Below are positions 52,187-62,471 of a stretch of DNA of 64,000 nucleotides, one piece after another; positions within the stretch are counted from its first letter, which is position 1; every line of letters begins with the position of its first letter. The position numbers and the translations under genes are program-made. The stretch lies in NCBI RefSeq assembly GCF_900101495.1, contig NZ_FMUS01000023.1:1-64000 (forward strand), given 5' to 3'. The stretch is from Alkaliphilus peptidifermentans DSM 18978. GTDB lineage: Bacteria > Bacillota > Clostridia > Peptostreptococcales > Natronincolaceae. Below the pieces are notes generated by a model, which did no database searches, had not been told where the DNA came from, and was given only the letters and a program-made list of their open reading frames with translations.

Positions 52187-55100
52187 TCAATTTACTTTAA
52201 ATTTCACCTGTAGATCATCAAGTAAGGAATAGATCACTGGTATCATTACCAAGGTTAATAATGTTGATACGAAGAGTCCACCAATTACTACAGTTGCCAT
52301 AGGAGCTTGAGCCTCAGCACCTTCTCCTAACCCAAGTGCTAAAGGCAAAACACCAAGTATCGTTGTAAAGCTTGTCATAAGAATTGGTCTTAGACGTGTT
52401 TCTCCAGCTACTATTAAAGCTTTTTCTCTTTCCAATCCTTTTTTTCTTAATACATTTATATAATCTATTAATACAATTCCATTATTTACAACTATGCCTG
52501 CCAAAACAATAACCCCTATAAGGGCAGGAACACTTAAGGCCCTTCCCGTGAGAAATAGTCCCAGCGCCCCTCCAGAAAAGGCCAATGGTACAGACATCAT
52601 TATGGTGAATGGATGTAAAAAAGATTGGAATTGTGATGCTAATATCATATATACCAATAATATAGCTAAAATAACGACTAAAATCAAACTAGAAAAGGCC
52701 TCTTCTAATTGCTCCCTTTGTCCTCTAAATTGATAGGAGTAGCCAGGTGGAAAAGAGTAGCTCTCTAGCTTACTTTGTATATCTTTTATTATACTATTAA
52801 GATCTCTTTGTAGGATAGATGCATTTATTGTAACCGTTCTGACCTGATCCCTCCTCCTAATGGTACTGGGGCCCTTTACCATTTCAAATTCAGCTACCTG
52901 TTGCAAAGGTATACTTATTCCTAAGGGTGTTGATATGGGTATATTAACAAAGTTTTCTATACTATCACGCAAGAATTCTTCTCCCATTATAATAATTTTA
53001 ATCTCTTTTCCAGAGTTTTTTAGCATTGTGGCTGTAGAGCCTTCTATTAATTGCTTAACAGTTGATGCCACCTGAATTCCTTGCAAACCATATCTTGCTG
53101 CAATATCTCTATTTACTTTTACCGCCAGCTGTTGATTTCCCTCTTGAAAATTTGATGATACTTCCCTTGTTCCATCTACTCCCTCAATTATTTCTACAAT
53201 ATCCTTTGAAATATCTTGTAGAGTTTCTATATCATCCCCTCTAATTTCCACCTCAACAGGAGCACCTCCGAAGCCAAATGACATTACTGATGAAGATGCT
53301 GAAATTTTTATTTCTGCTCCAGCAATTGAATTAATATTCCTCCTAATTTTATCGACAACCTCAGCAGTTGTATCCTTCCGTTTTGGAGTCGATACTAGTT
53401 TTCCATCGATGGATGCTCTATTCTTTCTTCTTAATTTGGAAGCATGAAAAATATCTCCACCACCAATATTGGTAAAAATACTTTCAACTTCTTCATTATT
53501 TCTCAATATGCCTTCAATCTCATTTACAATCTCAACAGTATCATTTATAGTTGCTTCTTGAGGTAGCCTTATATCAATATTAAAAGTACCCTCATCAAAC
53601 TCTGGAAAATACTCAGCTCCAACAAAATATAATGAAGAAATTGTTGCTAAAAAAAATAATAGCGTTAATAGTACTGCTATTAATCTATGAGAAATACTCC
53701 ACTTTAATACTTTTAGATATATGCTGTTTATTTTCTTAATTACCCCATTAAATATTTTATTAAACCATGTTTCATTATTCTGGTTTTTAGCTACTCTATT
53801 GTTTAGCATCCGTGATGCCAGCATTGGGACTAGTGTAAGAGATACCAACAGTGAAGCAAGTAATGCAAATGCAACTGTTAGAGCCAGTTCACGGAAAATC
53901 TCGGCTGTCATTCCCTCAACAAATACAATAGGTAAAAAAACAGCTAATGTAGTAAAGGTTGAGGCTATAACAGCCATAGCAACTTCCTTTGTTCCATTGA
54001 TGGCTGCCTCACTACTGCTATTACCTTCTTCTCTAAATCGATGAATGTTTTCTGTAACTACAATACCGTTATCGACAAGCATACCAATGCCTAACGCAAA
54101 GCCTCCAAGGGATAGTAAATTTAAGGTTAAATTAGAAAAGTACATTAATGCAAAGGTGGCCAGTATTGAAATGGGAATTGCTAAAGCAATAACCATTGTA
54201 CTTCTTCCATTTCTTAAAAATAAAAAAAGAACTAATACAGCAAGAAAACCTCCATAAATAGCTGTTTTACCAACATTTCCAATTGCCTTTTTAATATAAA
54301 CTGATTGATCTATAATTGGCTCTATGGTCACACCGGGCAAAAGATCCCTTAGCTTTTCCAGCTCGCTATTTACATCATTTGCCACCTTAACAGTATTAGC
54401 TACAGGTTGTTTTTGTAGAGTAATTCTTATACTAGGTTTTCCATCCAACCTAGCAATTTCCATTGATTCATTATTCAATAAAGTAATAGCTGCTATTTCC
54501 TTAAGTGGTACAGTTGTTCCTGTAGGAGAGGGTATAGCTAAATTTTTAATTTCCTCTAGGTCATTATATTCTCCTATGGATCTTACCAGCTTAGTTCCTT
54601 TACCATCACCTATTTCCCCTATTGGCAGGTTAATATTTTCACCTCTTATTAACCCTGTAAGCTGACGAATATCTAGCCCTAGATTATTTAATGCAAGAGA
54701 ATTCACTCTAATTTCGATTATATCCTCTACGCCGCCAGAAAGATTAACTGCAGCCACGCCAGTTAATCTTTCTAATCGTGGTTTAATATGTATTTCTGAT
54801 AATTGCTGTAGCTCATTTAGATTATAATTGCCAGTTATTCCTATAAGCATAATTGGTAATGCATTTGGATCAATTTTTAAAACCATTGGACTTGACACAT
54901 TTTCTGGTAAATAATTTTTAATCAAATCTATTTTTTCTCGTATTTCTAATGTGGCAAATTCCATATTAGTCCCCTGATTGAATTCTACAATGATACTGGA
55001 ACTACCTTCTATAGAGGTAGAAGTAATTCTCTTTACATTATGTACCATTGCAACTGCTTCCTCCAATGGCTTTGTGACCATATTCTCAATCTCCAATGGA

Positions 55101-55264
55101 CCTGCTCCTGGATATTGAACATTCACAACTGCTACAGGTACATTCATCCTTGGTAATAAATCAAGTGATAATTTAAACATTGAAACGGATCCCATTAGAA
55201 TGATTAATGCCATCAACATAATTACCGAAACATACTTTTCAACGGCCCAATTAATTATCCTCAT
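52187..55264 (-). CDS. RND-family efflux pump inner-membrane transporter (1025 aa)
   Basis: This AcrB/HAE-type proton-driven exporter has twelve predicted helices in two halves, with large extracytoplasmic loops after helices 1 and 7. The N-terminal SMFKLSLDLLPRMNVPV and GIGMLVDNGIVVTENIHRF are in the first half. MTSFTTILGVLPLALGLGEG and LAGIVVNNGIVLIDYIN are in the second half. GAG and porter-loop signatures are consistent with RND pumps of Firmicutes. It overlaps the adaptor gene by 14 nt. No outer-membrane channel is expected in a Gram-positive. The substrate is unknown. Confidence 0.95.
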   Translation of the reverse strand: MRIINWAVEKYVSVIMLMALIILMGSVSMFKLSLDLLPRMNVPVAVVNVQYPGAGPLEIENMVTKPLEEAVAMVHNVKRITSTSIEGSSSIIVEFNQGTNMEFATLEIREKIDLIKNYLPENVSSPMVLKIDPNALPIMLIGITGNYNLNELQQLSEIHIKPRLERLTGVAAVNLSGGVEDIIEIRVNSLALNNLGLDIRQLTGLIRGENINLPIGEIGDGKGTKLVRSIGEYNDLEEIKNLAIPSPTGTTVPLKEIAAITLLNNESMEIARLDGKPSIRITLQKQPVANTVKVANDVNSELEKLRDLLPGVTIEPIIDQSVYIKKAIGNVGKTAIYGGFLAVLVLFLFLRNGRSTMVIALAIPISILATFALMYFSNLTLNLLSLGGFALGIGMLVDNGIVVTENIHRFREEGNSSSEAAINGTKEVAMAVIASTFTTLAVFLPIVFVEGMTAEIFRELALTVAFALLASLLVSLTLVPMLASRMLNNRVAKNQNNETWFNKIFNGVIKKINSIYLKVLKWSISHRLIAVLLTLLFFLATISSLYFVGAEYFPEFDEGTFNIDIRLPQEATINDTVEIVNEIEGILRNNEEVESIFTNIGGGDIFHASKLRRKNRASIDGKLVSTPKRKDTTAEVVDKIRRNINSIAGAEIKISASSSVMSFGFGGAPVEVEIRGDDIETLQDISKDIVEIIEGVDGTREVSSNFQEGNQQLAVKVNRDIAARYGLQGIQVASTVKQLIEGSTATMLKNSGKEIKIIIMGEEFLRDSIENFVNIPISTPLGISIPLQQVAEFEMVKGPSTIRRRDQVRTVTINASILQRDLNSIIKDIQSKLESYSFPPGYSYQFRGQREQLEEAFSSLILVVILAILLVYMILASQFQSFLHPFTIMMSVPLAFSGGALGLFLTGRALSVPALIGVIVLAGIVVNNGIVLIDYINVLRKKGLEREKALIVAGETRLRPILMTSFTTILGVLPLALGLGEGAEAQAPMATVVIGGLFVSTLLTLVMIPVIYSLLDDLQVKFKVN

Positions 55265-56399
55265 CTACATCACCTCTAACCATAACTGGTGTCTTATCCT
55301 CTACATAATGCTGTCCCTTTATTACCACCTTATCTCCAACAGATAATCCTTCTTCCACCTCTATCACATCTCCGCCATCTATACCTGTTTTAATATGTAT
55401 TTTTTTCGCCTTACCCTCTTCTACTATAAATACATAGGCAAGCTCTTCTTCCATTTTCATTGCTTCCTTTGGAATTATAATGGCCTCCTCCTTTTCATCT
55501 AAAATAATGTCGACAGTAGCAAATGTCCCAGAAGTGTAGATTCCCTCAGTATTATTTATTGCAATCTCAACGGTAAAAAGTCCATGACGTTGGTCAGCAA
55601 TGGAATTTATTGAAGTTATTTTACCAATATTTTCCAACTCTTTGAATTTTACTATAATCTCTTGGCCTACCTTCAATTTACTAAGTAAGCTACTATTTAC
55701 CTGCAGCATTGCCTTCAATGAATTTGTATTTGCTATAATAACAGCTGGCTGAGCACCTAAGGCGACCTGATTCTCAGTAATATTTAGCTGTGAAACAACA
55801 CCTTCTATGGGGGAATAATAATCGAATTCTTCCAGCTGCTGAAGGGCATTTGAGTAACCTGCTCTGGCCTGATCTAATTGTATTTCTGCCCCTTGCAGAG
55901 GCACTTCATTTGGTACAGTGTGTTGAGGAATGGTATCTTCGACATTCATGAAGGGCTTCATTTTATTGCTATAGTCCAAATATACCTGAATCTGTTCCTC
56001 TAGCTTTTCATTCTCATAATCAATGAATTGTTTTTGTTGCTGATAATTTTTTCTTGCCATATCATAGTTTGTCTTTGCTTGATCAACCTGCTTTCTTGCC
56101 ATAGTCTTATCTAGTTCAAACAGAAAACTTCCTTCTGTTACAATGTCACCCACCTTAACCCCTAGTCTCGTTACCTTAAGTCCAGGAGTTTTTGCCACTA
56201 TCATAACACTATCAATGGGCATAAGCTGAGTTGATAAAGTAACAGAGCTTTTAATTTGGCCTTTTGTTAGTTCAATTACTTCTATAGCTACCTTTGTTTC
56301 CTGTGATTCATTTTCTTGATTTCTACACCCAATTTGTATAGAGGAAATCCCCAATACTATGATAATTATTATTATTTTCTTTTTGAAATTGCTGTCCAT
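55251..56399 (-). CDS. RND efflux periplasmic-type adaptor lipoprotein (382 aa)
   Basis: This HlyD/MFP-family adaptor partners with the RND transporter encoded next to it. The N-terminal signal MDSNFKKKIIIIIIVLGI ends in lipobox IQIGC, so it is a lipoprotein on the outer face of the membrane. A coiled-coil hairpin (KQVDQAKTNYDMARKNYQQQK) and lipoyl-like segments (LGVKVGDIVTEGSFLFELD; YSPIEGVVSQLNITENQV) flank it, with a C-terminal beta-barrel. GGAGGGG precedes the ATG. It overlaps the RND gene by 14 nt. The two form one operon. Confidence 0.93.
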   Translation of the reverse strand: MDSNFKKKIIIIIIVLGISSIQIGCRNQENESQETKVAIEVIELTKGQIKSSVTLSTQLMPIDSVMIVAKTPGLKVTRLGVKVGDIVTEGSFLFELDKTMARKQVDQAKTNYDMARKNYQQQKQFIDYENEKLEEQIQVYLDYSNKMKPFMNVEDTIPQHTVPNEVPLQGAEIQLDQARAGYSNALQQLEEFDYYSPIEGVVSQLNITENQVALGAQPAVIIANTNSLKAMLQVNSSLLSKLKVGQEIIVKFKELENIGKITSINSIADQRHGLFTVEIAINNTEGIYTSGTFATVDIILDEKEEAIIIPKEAMKMEEELAYVFIVEEGKAKKIHIKTGIDGGDVIEVEEGLSVGDKVVIKGQHYVEDKTPVMVRGDVDEDN

Positions 56400-56554
56400 A
56401 AAACCCCTCCAGATGTTTTACTATATCTTTAAAATATCTCCAACTTCTTTGGGAATTAAACGAAACAGCGTTATTCTTCTAGTTTTAAAATTTTCCAATA
56501 GATTTTATGATAAGCCGCCTAAATAATTGGTAACCTTACATATTTTTTTATAGA

Positions 56555-56583
56555 TTGACACTTTTTGTATTTTTTCATATAAT
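56555..56583 (+). promoter_or_regulatory. Strong promoter of the polysaccharide deacetylase gene
   Basis: TTGACA (56555-56560) and TATAAT (56578-56583) are both consensus and separated by exactly 17 nt. It is 33 nt upstream of the ATG at 56616, giving a short leader. It is one of the best sigma-A matches in the window. Confidence 0.85.
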
Positions 56584-56615
56584 TACATCAAGTTTAGTAA
56601 ATGGAGGATCTTTTT

Positions 56616-57407
56616 ATGAGAAAATATATGAAGCTATCCATTATATCTGTTTGTATTATTTTGTTATTCTTTGTTTTTAGAGCAAATCCAATTTCTCAAG
56701 CTTCAACCGATGATGGAATACCAGTACTGATGTATCATCATTTATTGAAGGCTTCTGATATTACAAGTAAGAACCCATCAATAATCAGTGTTGAGTCCTT
56801 TGAGGCTCAAATGCAGATATTACATGATAATGATTTTTATACTCCAACCCTATACGAGCTTGAGCAGTTTTTATTGGGAAAAATTGAACTACCAAAAAAT
56901 AGTGTAGTTATTACCTTTGATGATGGTTACTTGAGTAATTATGTGTATGCCTACCCTATTATGAAGAGTTATGGATTACGGGGATCTATCTTTTTAATTA
57001 CAGGCTTGATTGAAGAGTATGATCAAGGCTTTAACCCTAAAACCTTACAGTATTTAAGTAGAGATAATTTGATATCTATGCTGGATGTTTTCGAGTATGC
57101 TAACCATACCCATAATCTACATTACATAGATAATAAGAAAAGCTATCTTCTGTTAAAGGAAGATGGGGAGCTGGAGGAAGATATAAAAACCAATATGAAG
57201 GTTACTTTAAGCCCTTATTTTGCATATCCTTACGGTCAATACAATGAAGATACTATAGAACTATTAAAATCCCAAGGTATTAGAATGGCTTTTACAACAA
57301 AATCAGGCAGAGTATACTTAAATGATGATTTACTACGACTTAAAAGAATTGCTGTTTATCCTGATACAGATATTAATGCCTTTAAAAAATCAGTTGGAAT
57401 AGAATAA
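56616..57407 (+). CDS. Secreted polysaccharide deacetylase (263 aa)
   Basis: An N-terminal hydrophobic signal/anchor (LSIISVCIILLFFVFRA) precedes a NodB domain. It has the substrate motif GIPVLMYHHLL, VITFDDGYLSNY with the metal-binding aspartates, the His pair region EYANHTHNLHYI, and the late AYPYGQYNEDTIE. It likely removes N-acetyl groups from peptidoglycan or a surface glycan. The start is the ATG at 56616 (MRKYMKL), 8 nt after GGAGG. An ATG at 56601 is upstream of that site. It has its own promoter and terminator. Confidence 0.92.
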   Translation: MRKYMKLSIISVCIILLFFVFRANPISQASTDDGIPVLMYHHLLKASDITSKNPSIISVESFEAQMQILHDNDFYTPTLYELEQFLLGKIELPKNSVVITFDDGYLSNYVYAYPIMKSYGLRGSIFLITGLIEEYDQGFNPKTLQYLSRDNLISMLDVFEYANHTHNLHYIDNKKSYLLLKEDGELEEDIKTNMKVTLSPYFAYPYGQYNEDTIELLKSQGIRMAFTTKSGRVYLNDDLLRLKRIAVYPDTDINAFKKSVGIE

Positions 57408-57444
57408 AAAATGGTTAGACAAGTAATATGTCTAACCATTTTTT
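57406..57444. terminator. Bidirectional terminator between the deacetylase and kbl
   Basis: A 15-bp stem (57406-57420 with 57430-57444) with a 9-nt loop has A-run and T-run flanks. It serves both the deacetylase gene and, on the other strand, kbl (stop at 57452). Confidence 0.92.
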
Positions 57445-57451
57445 CACCCCT

Positions 57452-58639
57452 TTAGATTACCTTCATTTCTTCGCCAACCTTTTTAAATACCTCAACTGCA
57501 CGATCCAGCTGTTCCTTTGAATGTGCCGCAGTAACCATGCATCTTACACGCCCAGTTCCTTTAGGTACTGTAGGGAATACAATACCTGAGACAAATACCC
57601 CATTATCAAATAGCTTTTTACTAAATTCCATAGTCTTTGATTCTTCTCCAATAATTACAGGAGTAATGGGTGTTTGACTCTTACCAATATTGTAGCCTAA
57701 GTTGCTAATTTTCTCTTTAAAATACTTTGCATTATCCCAAAGTCTATCGGTATATTCTGTAGTGCTCATTAATAAACGTACAGCCTCCATAATTGGGCCT
57801 ACGGCTGCTGGTGGTAAGGATGTGCTAAATAATAAAGGTCTACCCCTATGGCTTAACCAATCTCTCATGGTTTCACTTCCAGCAACATATCCACCAATAA
57901 CACCAATTGCCTTTGACAATGTTCCAATAGTAAAGTCGACTCTACCATGAAGACCAAAGTGATCAACTGTTCCACGACCACTTTCCCCCAGCACACCAGA
58001 ACCATGGGCATCATCTACATAAGTCATAGCTCTGTATTTTTCTGCTAGCTTTACTATATCAGGTAGAGGTGCAATGTCTCCGTCCATACTAAAAACTCCA
58101 TCGGTTATTATAAGTATGTTTCGGTAATTATCTCGTTTTTCCTTTAATACTTCCTCTAGATGATTCATATCGGCATGCTTAAAAACAGTTTTATCAGCTC
58201 TACTTAAGCGAGCACCGTCTATAATACTGGCATGATTCAATTCATCTGAAATAATAAGATCTCCCTTTTCTGTAACCGCCTGTATAGTACCAGCATTGCA
58301 GTTAAAGCCCGACTGAAAAACCATAACTGCTTCTTCACGCTTAAATTCTGCTAAAAGCTTCTCCATATCCTCGTGAATATCCATATTACCAATAATAGTA
58401 CGTACGGCACCAGCACCTACTCCATATTTCTGTACTGCCTCAATGGCCGCCTGTTTTAATCGTGGATGATTAGCAAAACCTAAGTAGTTATTAGAAGAAA
58501 GGTTAACTACCTTTTTCCCATTTAAAATAACCTCAGATTCATTAGCTCCCTCTAAAATAGGAAGCTTACGGTATACACCATCATTTTTCAATTCCTGTAT
58601 TTTTTCCTTTAAGAAATTTAGTTCATGTATATTCTCCAT
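57452..58639 (-). CDS. kbl: 2-amino-3-ketobutyrate CoA ligase / glycine C-acetyltransferase (395 aa)
   Basis: This PLP enzyme cleaves 2-amino-3-oxobutyrate with CoA into glycine and acetyl-CoA. The aminooxononanoate-synthase fold is clear from [33 protein letters not shown] and [16 protein letters not shown], where the lysine binds PLP. The length matches Kbl. AAGGAGGAG precedes the ATG. It lies 88 nt after tdh, its partner. It supplies glycine that the reductase operon at the window start can consume. Confidence 0.94.
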   Translation of the reverse strand: MENIHELNFLKEKIQELKNDGVYRKLPILEGANESEVILNGKKVVNLSSNNYLGFANHPRLKQAAIEAVQKYGVGAGAVRTIIGNMDIHEDMEKLLAEFKREEAVMVFQSGFNCNAGTIQAVTEKGDLIISDELNHASIIDGARLSRADKTVFKHADMNHLEEVLKEKRDNYRNILIITDGVFSMDGDIAPLPDIVKLAEKYRAMTYVDDAHGSGVLGESGRGTVDHFGLHGRVDFTIGTLSKAIGVIGGYVAGSETMRDWLSHRGRPLLFSTSLPPAAVGPIMEAVRLLMSTTEYTDRLWDNAKYFKEKISNLGYNIGKSQTPITPVIIGEESKTMEFSKKLFDNGVFVSGIVFPTVPKGTGRVRCMVTAAHSKEQLDRAVEVFKKVGEEMKVI

Positions 58640-58727
58640 TTTCTCTCCTCCTTAAATCTTTATTGTATATTAACATTATTTACGAAAGTATATCATAATA
58701 TAATCTACCCACATTTACTTTCTTTAA

Positions 58728-59798
58728 TTATTTTCTAAAATTATCTAATATTTCATTGTTTGGGTATAAAACAACTTTACCGCAGTTTCCTTGCTTCATC
58801 AGTTCAAATCCTTCTTTGAAGTCTTCCATGGGAAGTCTATGGGTAATTATTGGTTCTAAATTTAAATTGCCAGATTCAATTAATCCTTTCACCTGGAACC
58901 ATGTATCATACATTTTTCTTCCAACTATTCCTTGCATTGTAATTCCCTTAAAAACCACGTCATTGGCAAGGTCTATAGACACTTCTTTTGTTGGAATTCC
59001 CAGTAGAGACATTCTTCCTCCCAGCTTAATGTACTTTAATGCCTGTTGAATTGCAAGTGCATTTCCAGACATCTCTGCAACAACATCTACTCCCAATCCA
59101 TTTGTTTCTTCTAAAATTCTTTTAACTGGATCTTCCTCTAAAGGATTAATTAGAATATCGGCTCCAAGCTTACCTGCCAAATCAAGTCTATATTCATTTA
59201 CCTCAATAGCAATTACCTTTGCTGCACTTACTGCTTTGGCTACTGCAACAGCCATAATGCCTATAGGGCCACAACCAACTACTGCTATTGTTTTACCAAT
59301 AATTTCACCAGCCATAACTGTATGTACAGCATTTCCAAGAGGTTCTTGTACAGCAAGATATGCAGGATCTATACCCTTAGGATTTTTCCATGCATTGCTT
59401 TCAGGTATAGCCACATACTCAGCATATGTACCATTGGTATCTACACCTAAAATAGCTGTATCCTTACATATATGTGCATTTCCAGTTGTACAAAGATCGC
59501 ATACACCACATACTATATGTGTTTCTGCAGAAATTATATCTCCAACCTTAATGGCTGTTACATCTTTTCCTATTTCTATTACTTCACCAGCAAATTCATG
59601 ACCCATAACATATGGAGGCTTTATACGTTTTTTAGACCATTCATCCCAGCTATAAATATGATAATCTGTACCGCATATAGATGTTGCCAGCACTTTTACC
59701 AAAACATCCTTTGGTCCTATTTGTGGAATTTTCATTTCCGATAATTCAGCACCTTCTCCTGCTTCTGCCTTAATAATTACTTTCATTTGTCCTTCCAT
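58728..59798 (-). CDS. tdh: L-threonine 3-dehydrogenase (356 aa)
   Basis: This zinc medium-chain dehydrogenase oxidises threonine to 2-amino-3-oxobutyrate with NAD+. The catalytic-zinc site is SICGTDYHIY and GHEFAGEVIEIG. The structural-zinc four-cysteine segment is HIVCGVCDLCTTGNAHIC. The cofactor loop is VVGCGPIGIMAVAVA. The length is standard. The ATG at 59798 has GGGAGG at 8 nt. Together with kbl it forms the threonine-to-glycine route. Confidence 0.95.
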   Translation of the reverse strand: MEGQMKVIIKAEAGEGAELSEMKIPQIGPKDVLVKVLATSICGTDYHIYSWDEWSKKRIKPPYVMGHEFAGEVIEIGKDVTAIKVGDIISAETHIVCGVCDLCTTGNAHICKDTAILGVDTNGTYAEYVAIPESNAWKNPKGIDPAYLAVQEPLGNAVHTVMAGEIIGKTIAVVGCGPIGIMAVAVAKAVSAAKVIAIEVNEYRLDLAGKLGADILINPLEEDPVKRILEETNGLGVDVVAEMSGNALAIQQALKYIKLGGRMSLLGIPTKEVSIDLANDVVFKGITMQGIVGRKMYDTWFQVKGLIESGNLNLEPIITHRLPMEDFKEGFELMKQGNCGKVVLYPNNEILDNFRK

Positions 59799-59990
59799 TA
59801 TTAAAACCTCCCTAAGATTTATAGTTTATATCATTAACTTATTTCTTTGATTGTATTTCTGTGAAGTACATATTATAAGAATACTACATAAATTTTAAAA
59901 ATCCTTCTTCCTATAAAAAATTGTAAAATTGAATTTATTTCAATAGTTATAGAGATCATCTCCAATTAAATTGAATTCTTTTCACAAAAG

Positions 59991-60019
59991 AAAAAAGCCC
60001 TCACACCAAGGACTTTTTC
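59991..60019 (-). terminator. Terminator after the Lon-like protease gene
   Basis: The minus strand has AAAAAG...CCT and AGG...CTTTTTT arms around a short loop, with a run of T after. It is 6 nt from the Lon-like gene's stop and ends that transcript. Confidence 0.75.
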
Positions 60020-60024
60020 GTTAT

Positions 60025-62388
60025 TTATTTAACATTCATGTTTTTCTCATCAGTGGCTTTTCTGAAAAAATCTAGCTTTTTCTTGACTTTAGCTATAATT
60101 TTTTCATTTTCTTCCCCCATAATTATTTCCATACCTTCGTTTACATGTTTAATTCCATATATATGAAATTGATTTTCCCTTACTGCCTCAACTATTTCAT
60201 CGGAAAGCATTAAATTTTCTATGTTTTGATAAGGTATAATAACTCCTTGTCTTCCTGTTAACCCTCTATTTTTACAAATATTATAGAATCCCTCTATCTT
60301 TTCAGTCACACCTCCCACTGGTTGAATATAACCTTTTTGATTTACGGAGCCAGTAACAGCAATATACTGTTTAATGGGAATCCCTCCAATACTGGATAAC
60401 AAACCATATAGTTCTGCACTAGAGGCACTATCACCATCTACACCTCCATAGGATTGCTCAAAGCATATTCTCGCCGATAAGGTTAATGGACCCTCTTGAG
60501 CAAATCTTTCTGAAAGATATCCTGATAAAATTAAAACCCCTTTATCGTAGATATCTCCACTTAAATTTACCTCTCTTTCAATATTTATAATTCCCTCCCT
60601 ACCAGGATTGGATGTTATTGTTATAACACTAGGCTTACCAAAATAATAGTCTCCTACATTTATTATCGACAACCCATTTATAACACCTACTTTTTCTCCC
60701 TTTACATCTATTAAAATTGTCTTTCTTTCAAAGGCTTCTTCCGTTTTTTCCTTATGCTTATTTATTCGATAGTATTTGTTTTTTATTGTTTCTTCCATAT
60801 CTATTTTACTGACGATTTTATGACCATTGACTGCTGCCCATGAATTGGCCTCAACAATTATTTCTAGAATTTTATTGAATTTTGCTGACATTTTTCTTTG
60901 ATCACTTACAAGTCTCGAACTATACTCTATCAATCTCCCGACGCTTTCTCTATCAAAGGGTCTTAGGTTTTTTGCCTTAGTATAGCTACGTATGAATTGT
61001 GCCATTTTTAATTCATTTTCTTTATTTCTCTCCATTTCATCATTAAAATCAACTAGTATTTTAAAATGTTTTTGAAAATCCTCATCATAATGTGTTAGCA
61101 GATAATAAAGGTATTCGCTTCCTATAAGTATTACCTTAAGGTGTATTGGAATTGGTTCTAGCTTTATTGAGGTAACATCTATAATTCCCAATTGACTTGC
61201 TGCATTTTCAACTGTTATCTCCTTTGTTTGTATAATTCTTTTCAGAGTATCCCATGAATACGGATTAGATAAAAGTTTATGAGCCTCCAGTATTAAATAC
61301 CCTCCATTTGCATGATGTATTGCACCAGGCTTTATTTGTAGAAAATTTGTTTTCATAATTCCATTTTCATTACTATATTCAACACTCCCAGTCAAACGGT
61401 TCAAAGTAGGATTAAACTCTATAATCATTGGAGCCCCTGCAGTTTTACTGTTATCTATGAAAAGATTAACTTTATATCTCTTCAAAAATCCGTCATTAAT
61501 AACTTTTTGTGAATCAGAAGTTATTTCTTCATCTTCATCTAAAACAAATTGATAAATATTTTCCACAAGATCTGCTTCTACTTTTTGAAGGTGATTAACA
61601 ACTTTATTACACTGACTATATTTTTCTATTAACAAGCTAACAATGGGCTTTACAACAAATAAACCCACTCTTGTTTCCAAGAGCAATAGTTTTTTCTTTG
61701 CTGTACGCTCCAGATTTTTTATTTTTAATAAAACCTCTAAAGCTACCTCTTCAACCTCCTGTTTGTTTTTTTCTAATTCACTTATAGCTGACTCATCTAA
61801 TTGAGCTATCTCATCCTCCATCAATTCCTCTTCTCCTAATTGAGGTTTGAATATAAAGCCTGTGCTACTCCATTTTATTACATAATTTTTTTCCTTGGCA
61901 TAATTGGTCAAGTATGAAAGGTAACGATTTTTTTCTTCCTGGAATATTTTTGATATCTCATTTCTTTGTCTATCATAATCATCACTATTGAAGGCTTGTG
62001 AAACTTGTATTACTAACTCTCCAAGCATTTCCTCCATATCTTTTTGAAAATCCCTTCCCATACCAGCTGGCATATTTAAGGCTAATGCCTTATCTGGTTG
62101 ATTAAAATTATAAACATAACACCAATCGTCAGGAACTGGCCTTTCTCTCGACACCTTCTCAATAATCGATTTAGCGTAGGTGGTTCTGCCGGTGCCTTTT
62201 GAACCGCTCATATAAATATGATAGCTATTTTCTTCAATGGATAGCCCGAATTTCATGGCCTGTTCCCCTCTGGTTTGGCCCATTATTCCTTGTAGCTCTT
62301 CTAGCTCATCAGTGGTATTAAAATTAAATATTTCTATGTCGCATTTTCTTTTTAACTGCCCATGGGACAATTCAGGAAATTTTTTCAA
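60025..62388 (-). CDS. Lon-like ATP-dependent protease, AAA_32 type (787 aa)
   Basis: An N-terminal AAA+ region has Walker A YMSGSKGTGRTTYAKSIIE. A long coiled-coil-like insertion (residues 160-290) follows. The rest of the ATPase domain has GGYLILEAHKLLS as Walker B. The C-terminal Lon/S16 protease domain has the nucleophile GVDGDSASSAELYG and the lysine GGVTEKIEGF. This domain order matches the atypical Lon-like proteases of Clostridia and Bacillus relatives. The start is the TTG at 62388 (MKKFPELS), 9 nt after GGAGG. A TTG at 62394 is only 3 nt away. The substrate is unknown. Confidence 0.9.
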   Translation of the reverse strand: MKKFPELSHGQLKRKCDIEIFNFNTTDELEELQGIMGQTRGEQAMKFGLSIEENSYHIYMSGSKGTGRTTYAKSIIEKVSRERPVPDDWCYVYNFNQPDKALALNMPAGMGRDFQKDMEEMLGELVIQVSQAFNSDDYDRQRNEISKIFQEEKNRYLSYLTNYAKEKNYVIKWSSTGFIFKPQLGEEELMEDEIAQLDESAISELEKNKQEVEEVALEVLLKIKNLERTAKKKLLLLETRVGLFVVKPIVSLLIEKYSQCNKVVNHLQKVEADLVENIYQFVLDEDEEITSDSQKVINDGFLKRYKVNLFIDNSKTAGAPMIIEFNPTLNRLTGSVEYSNENGIMKTNFLQIKPGAIHHANGGYLILEAHKLLSNPYSWDTLKRIIQTKEITVENAASQLGIIDVTSIKLEPIPIHLKVILIGSEYLYYLLTHYDEDFQKHFKILVDFNDEMERNKENELKMAQFIRSYTKAKNLRPFDRESVGRLIEYSSRLVSDQRKMSAKFNKILEIIVEANSWAAVNGHKIVSKIDMEETIKNKYYRINKHKEKTEEAFERKTILIDVKGEKVGVINGLSIINVGDYYFGKPSVITITSNPGREGIINIEREVNLSGDIYDKGVLILSGYLSERFAQEGPLTLSARICFEQSYGGVDGDSASSAELYGLLSSIGGIPIKQYIAVTGSVNQKGYIQPVGGVTEKIEGFYNICKNRGLTGRQGVIIPYQNIENLMLSDEIVEAVRENQFHIYGIKHVNEGMEIIMGEENEKIIAKVKKKLDFFRKATDEKNMNVK

Positions 62389-62471
62389 AAGCAAATCCCT
62401 CCTGACTTAAATGATAATAAATAAATCTATTATCATCCTATTCAAAAGGGACAGTTTATTACACTATGAAT

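Noticed and set aside
52494-54665. Several plus-strand frames inside the RND transporter
   Set aside because: They are shadows of the transporter's hydrophobic codons.
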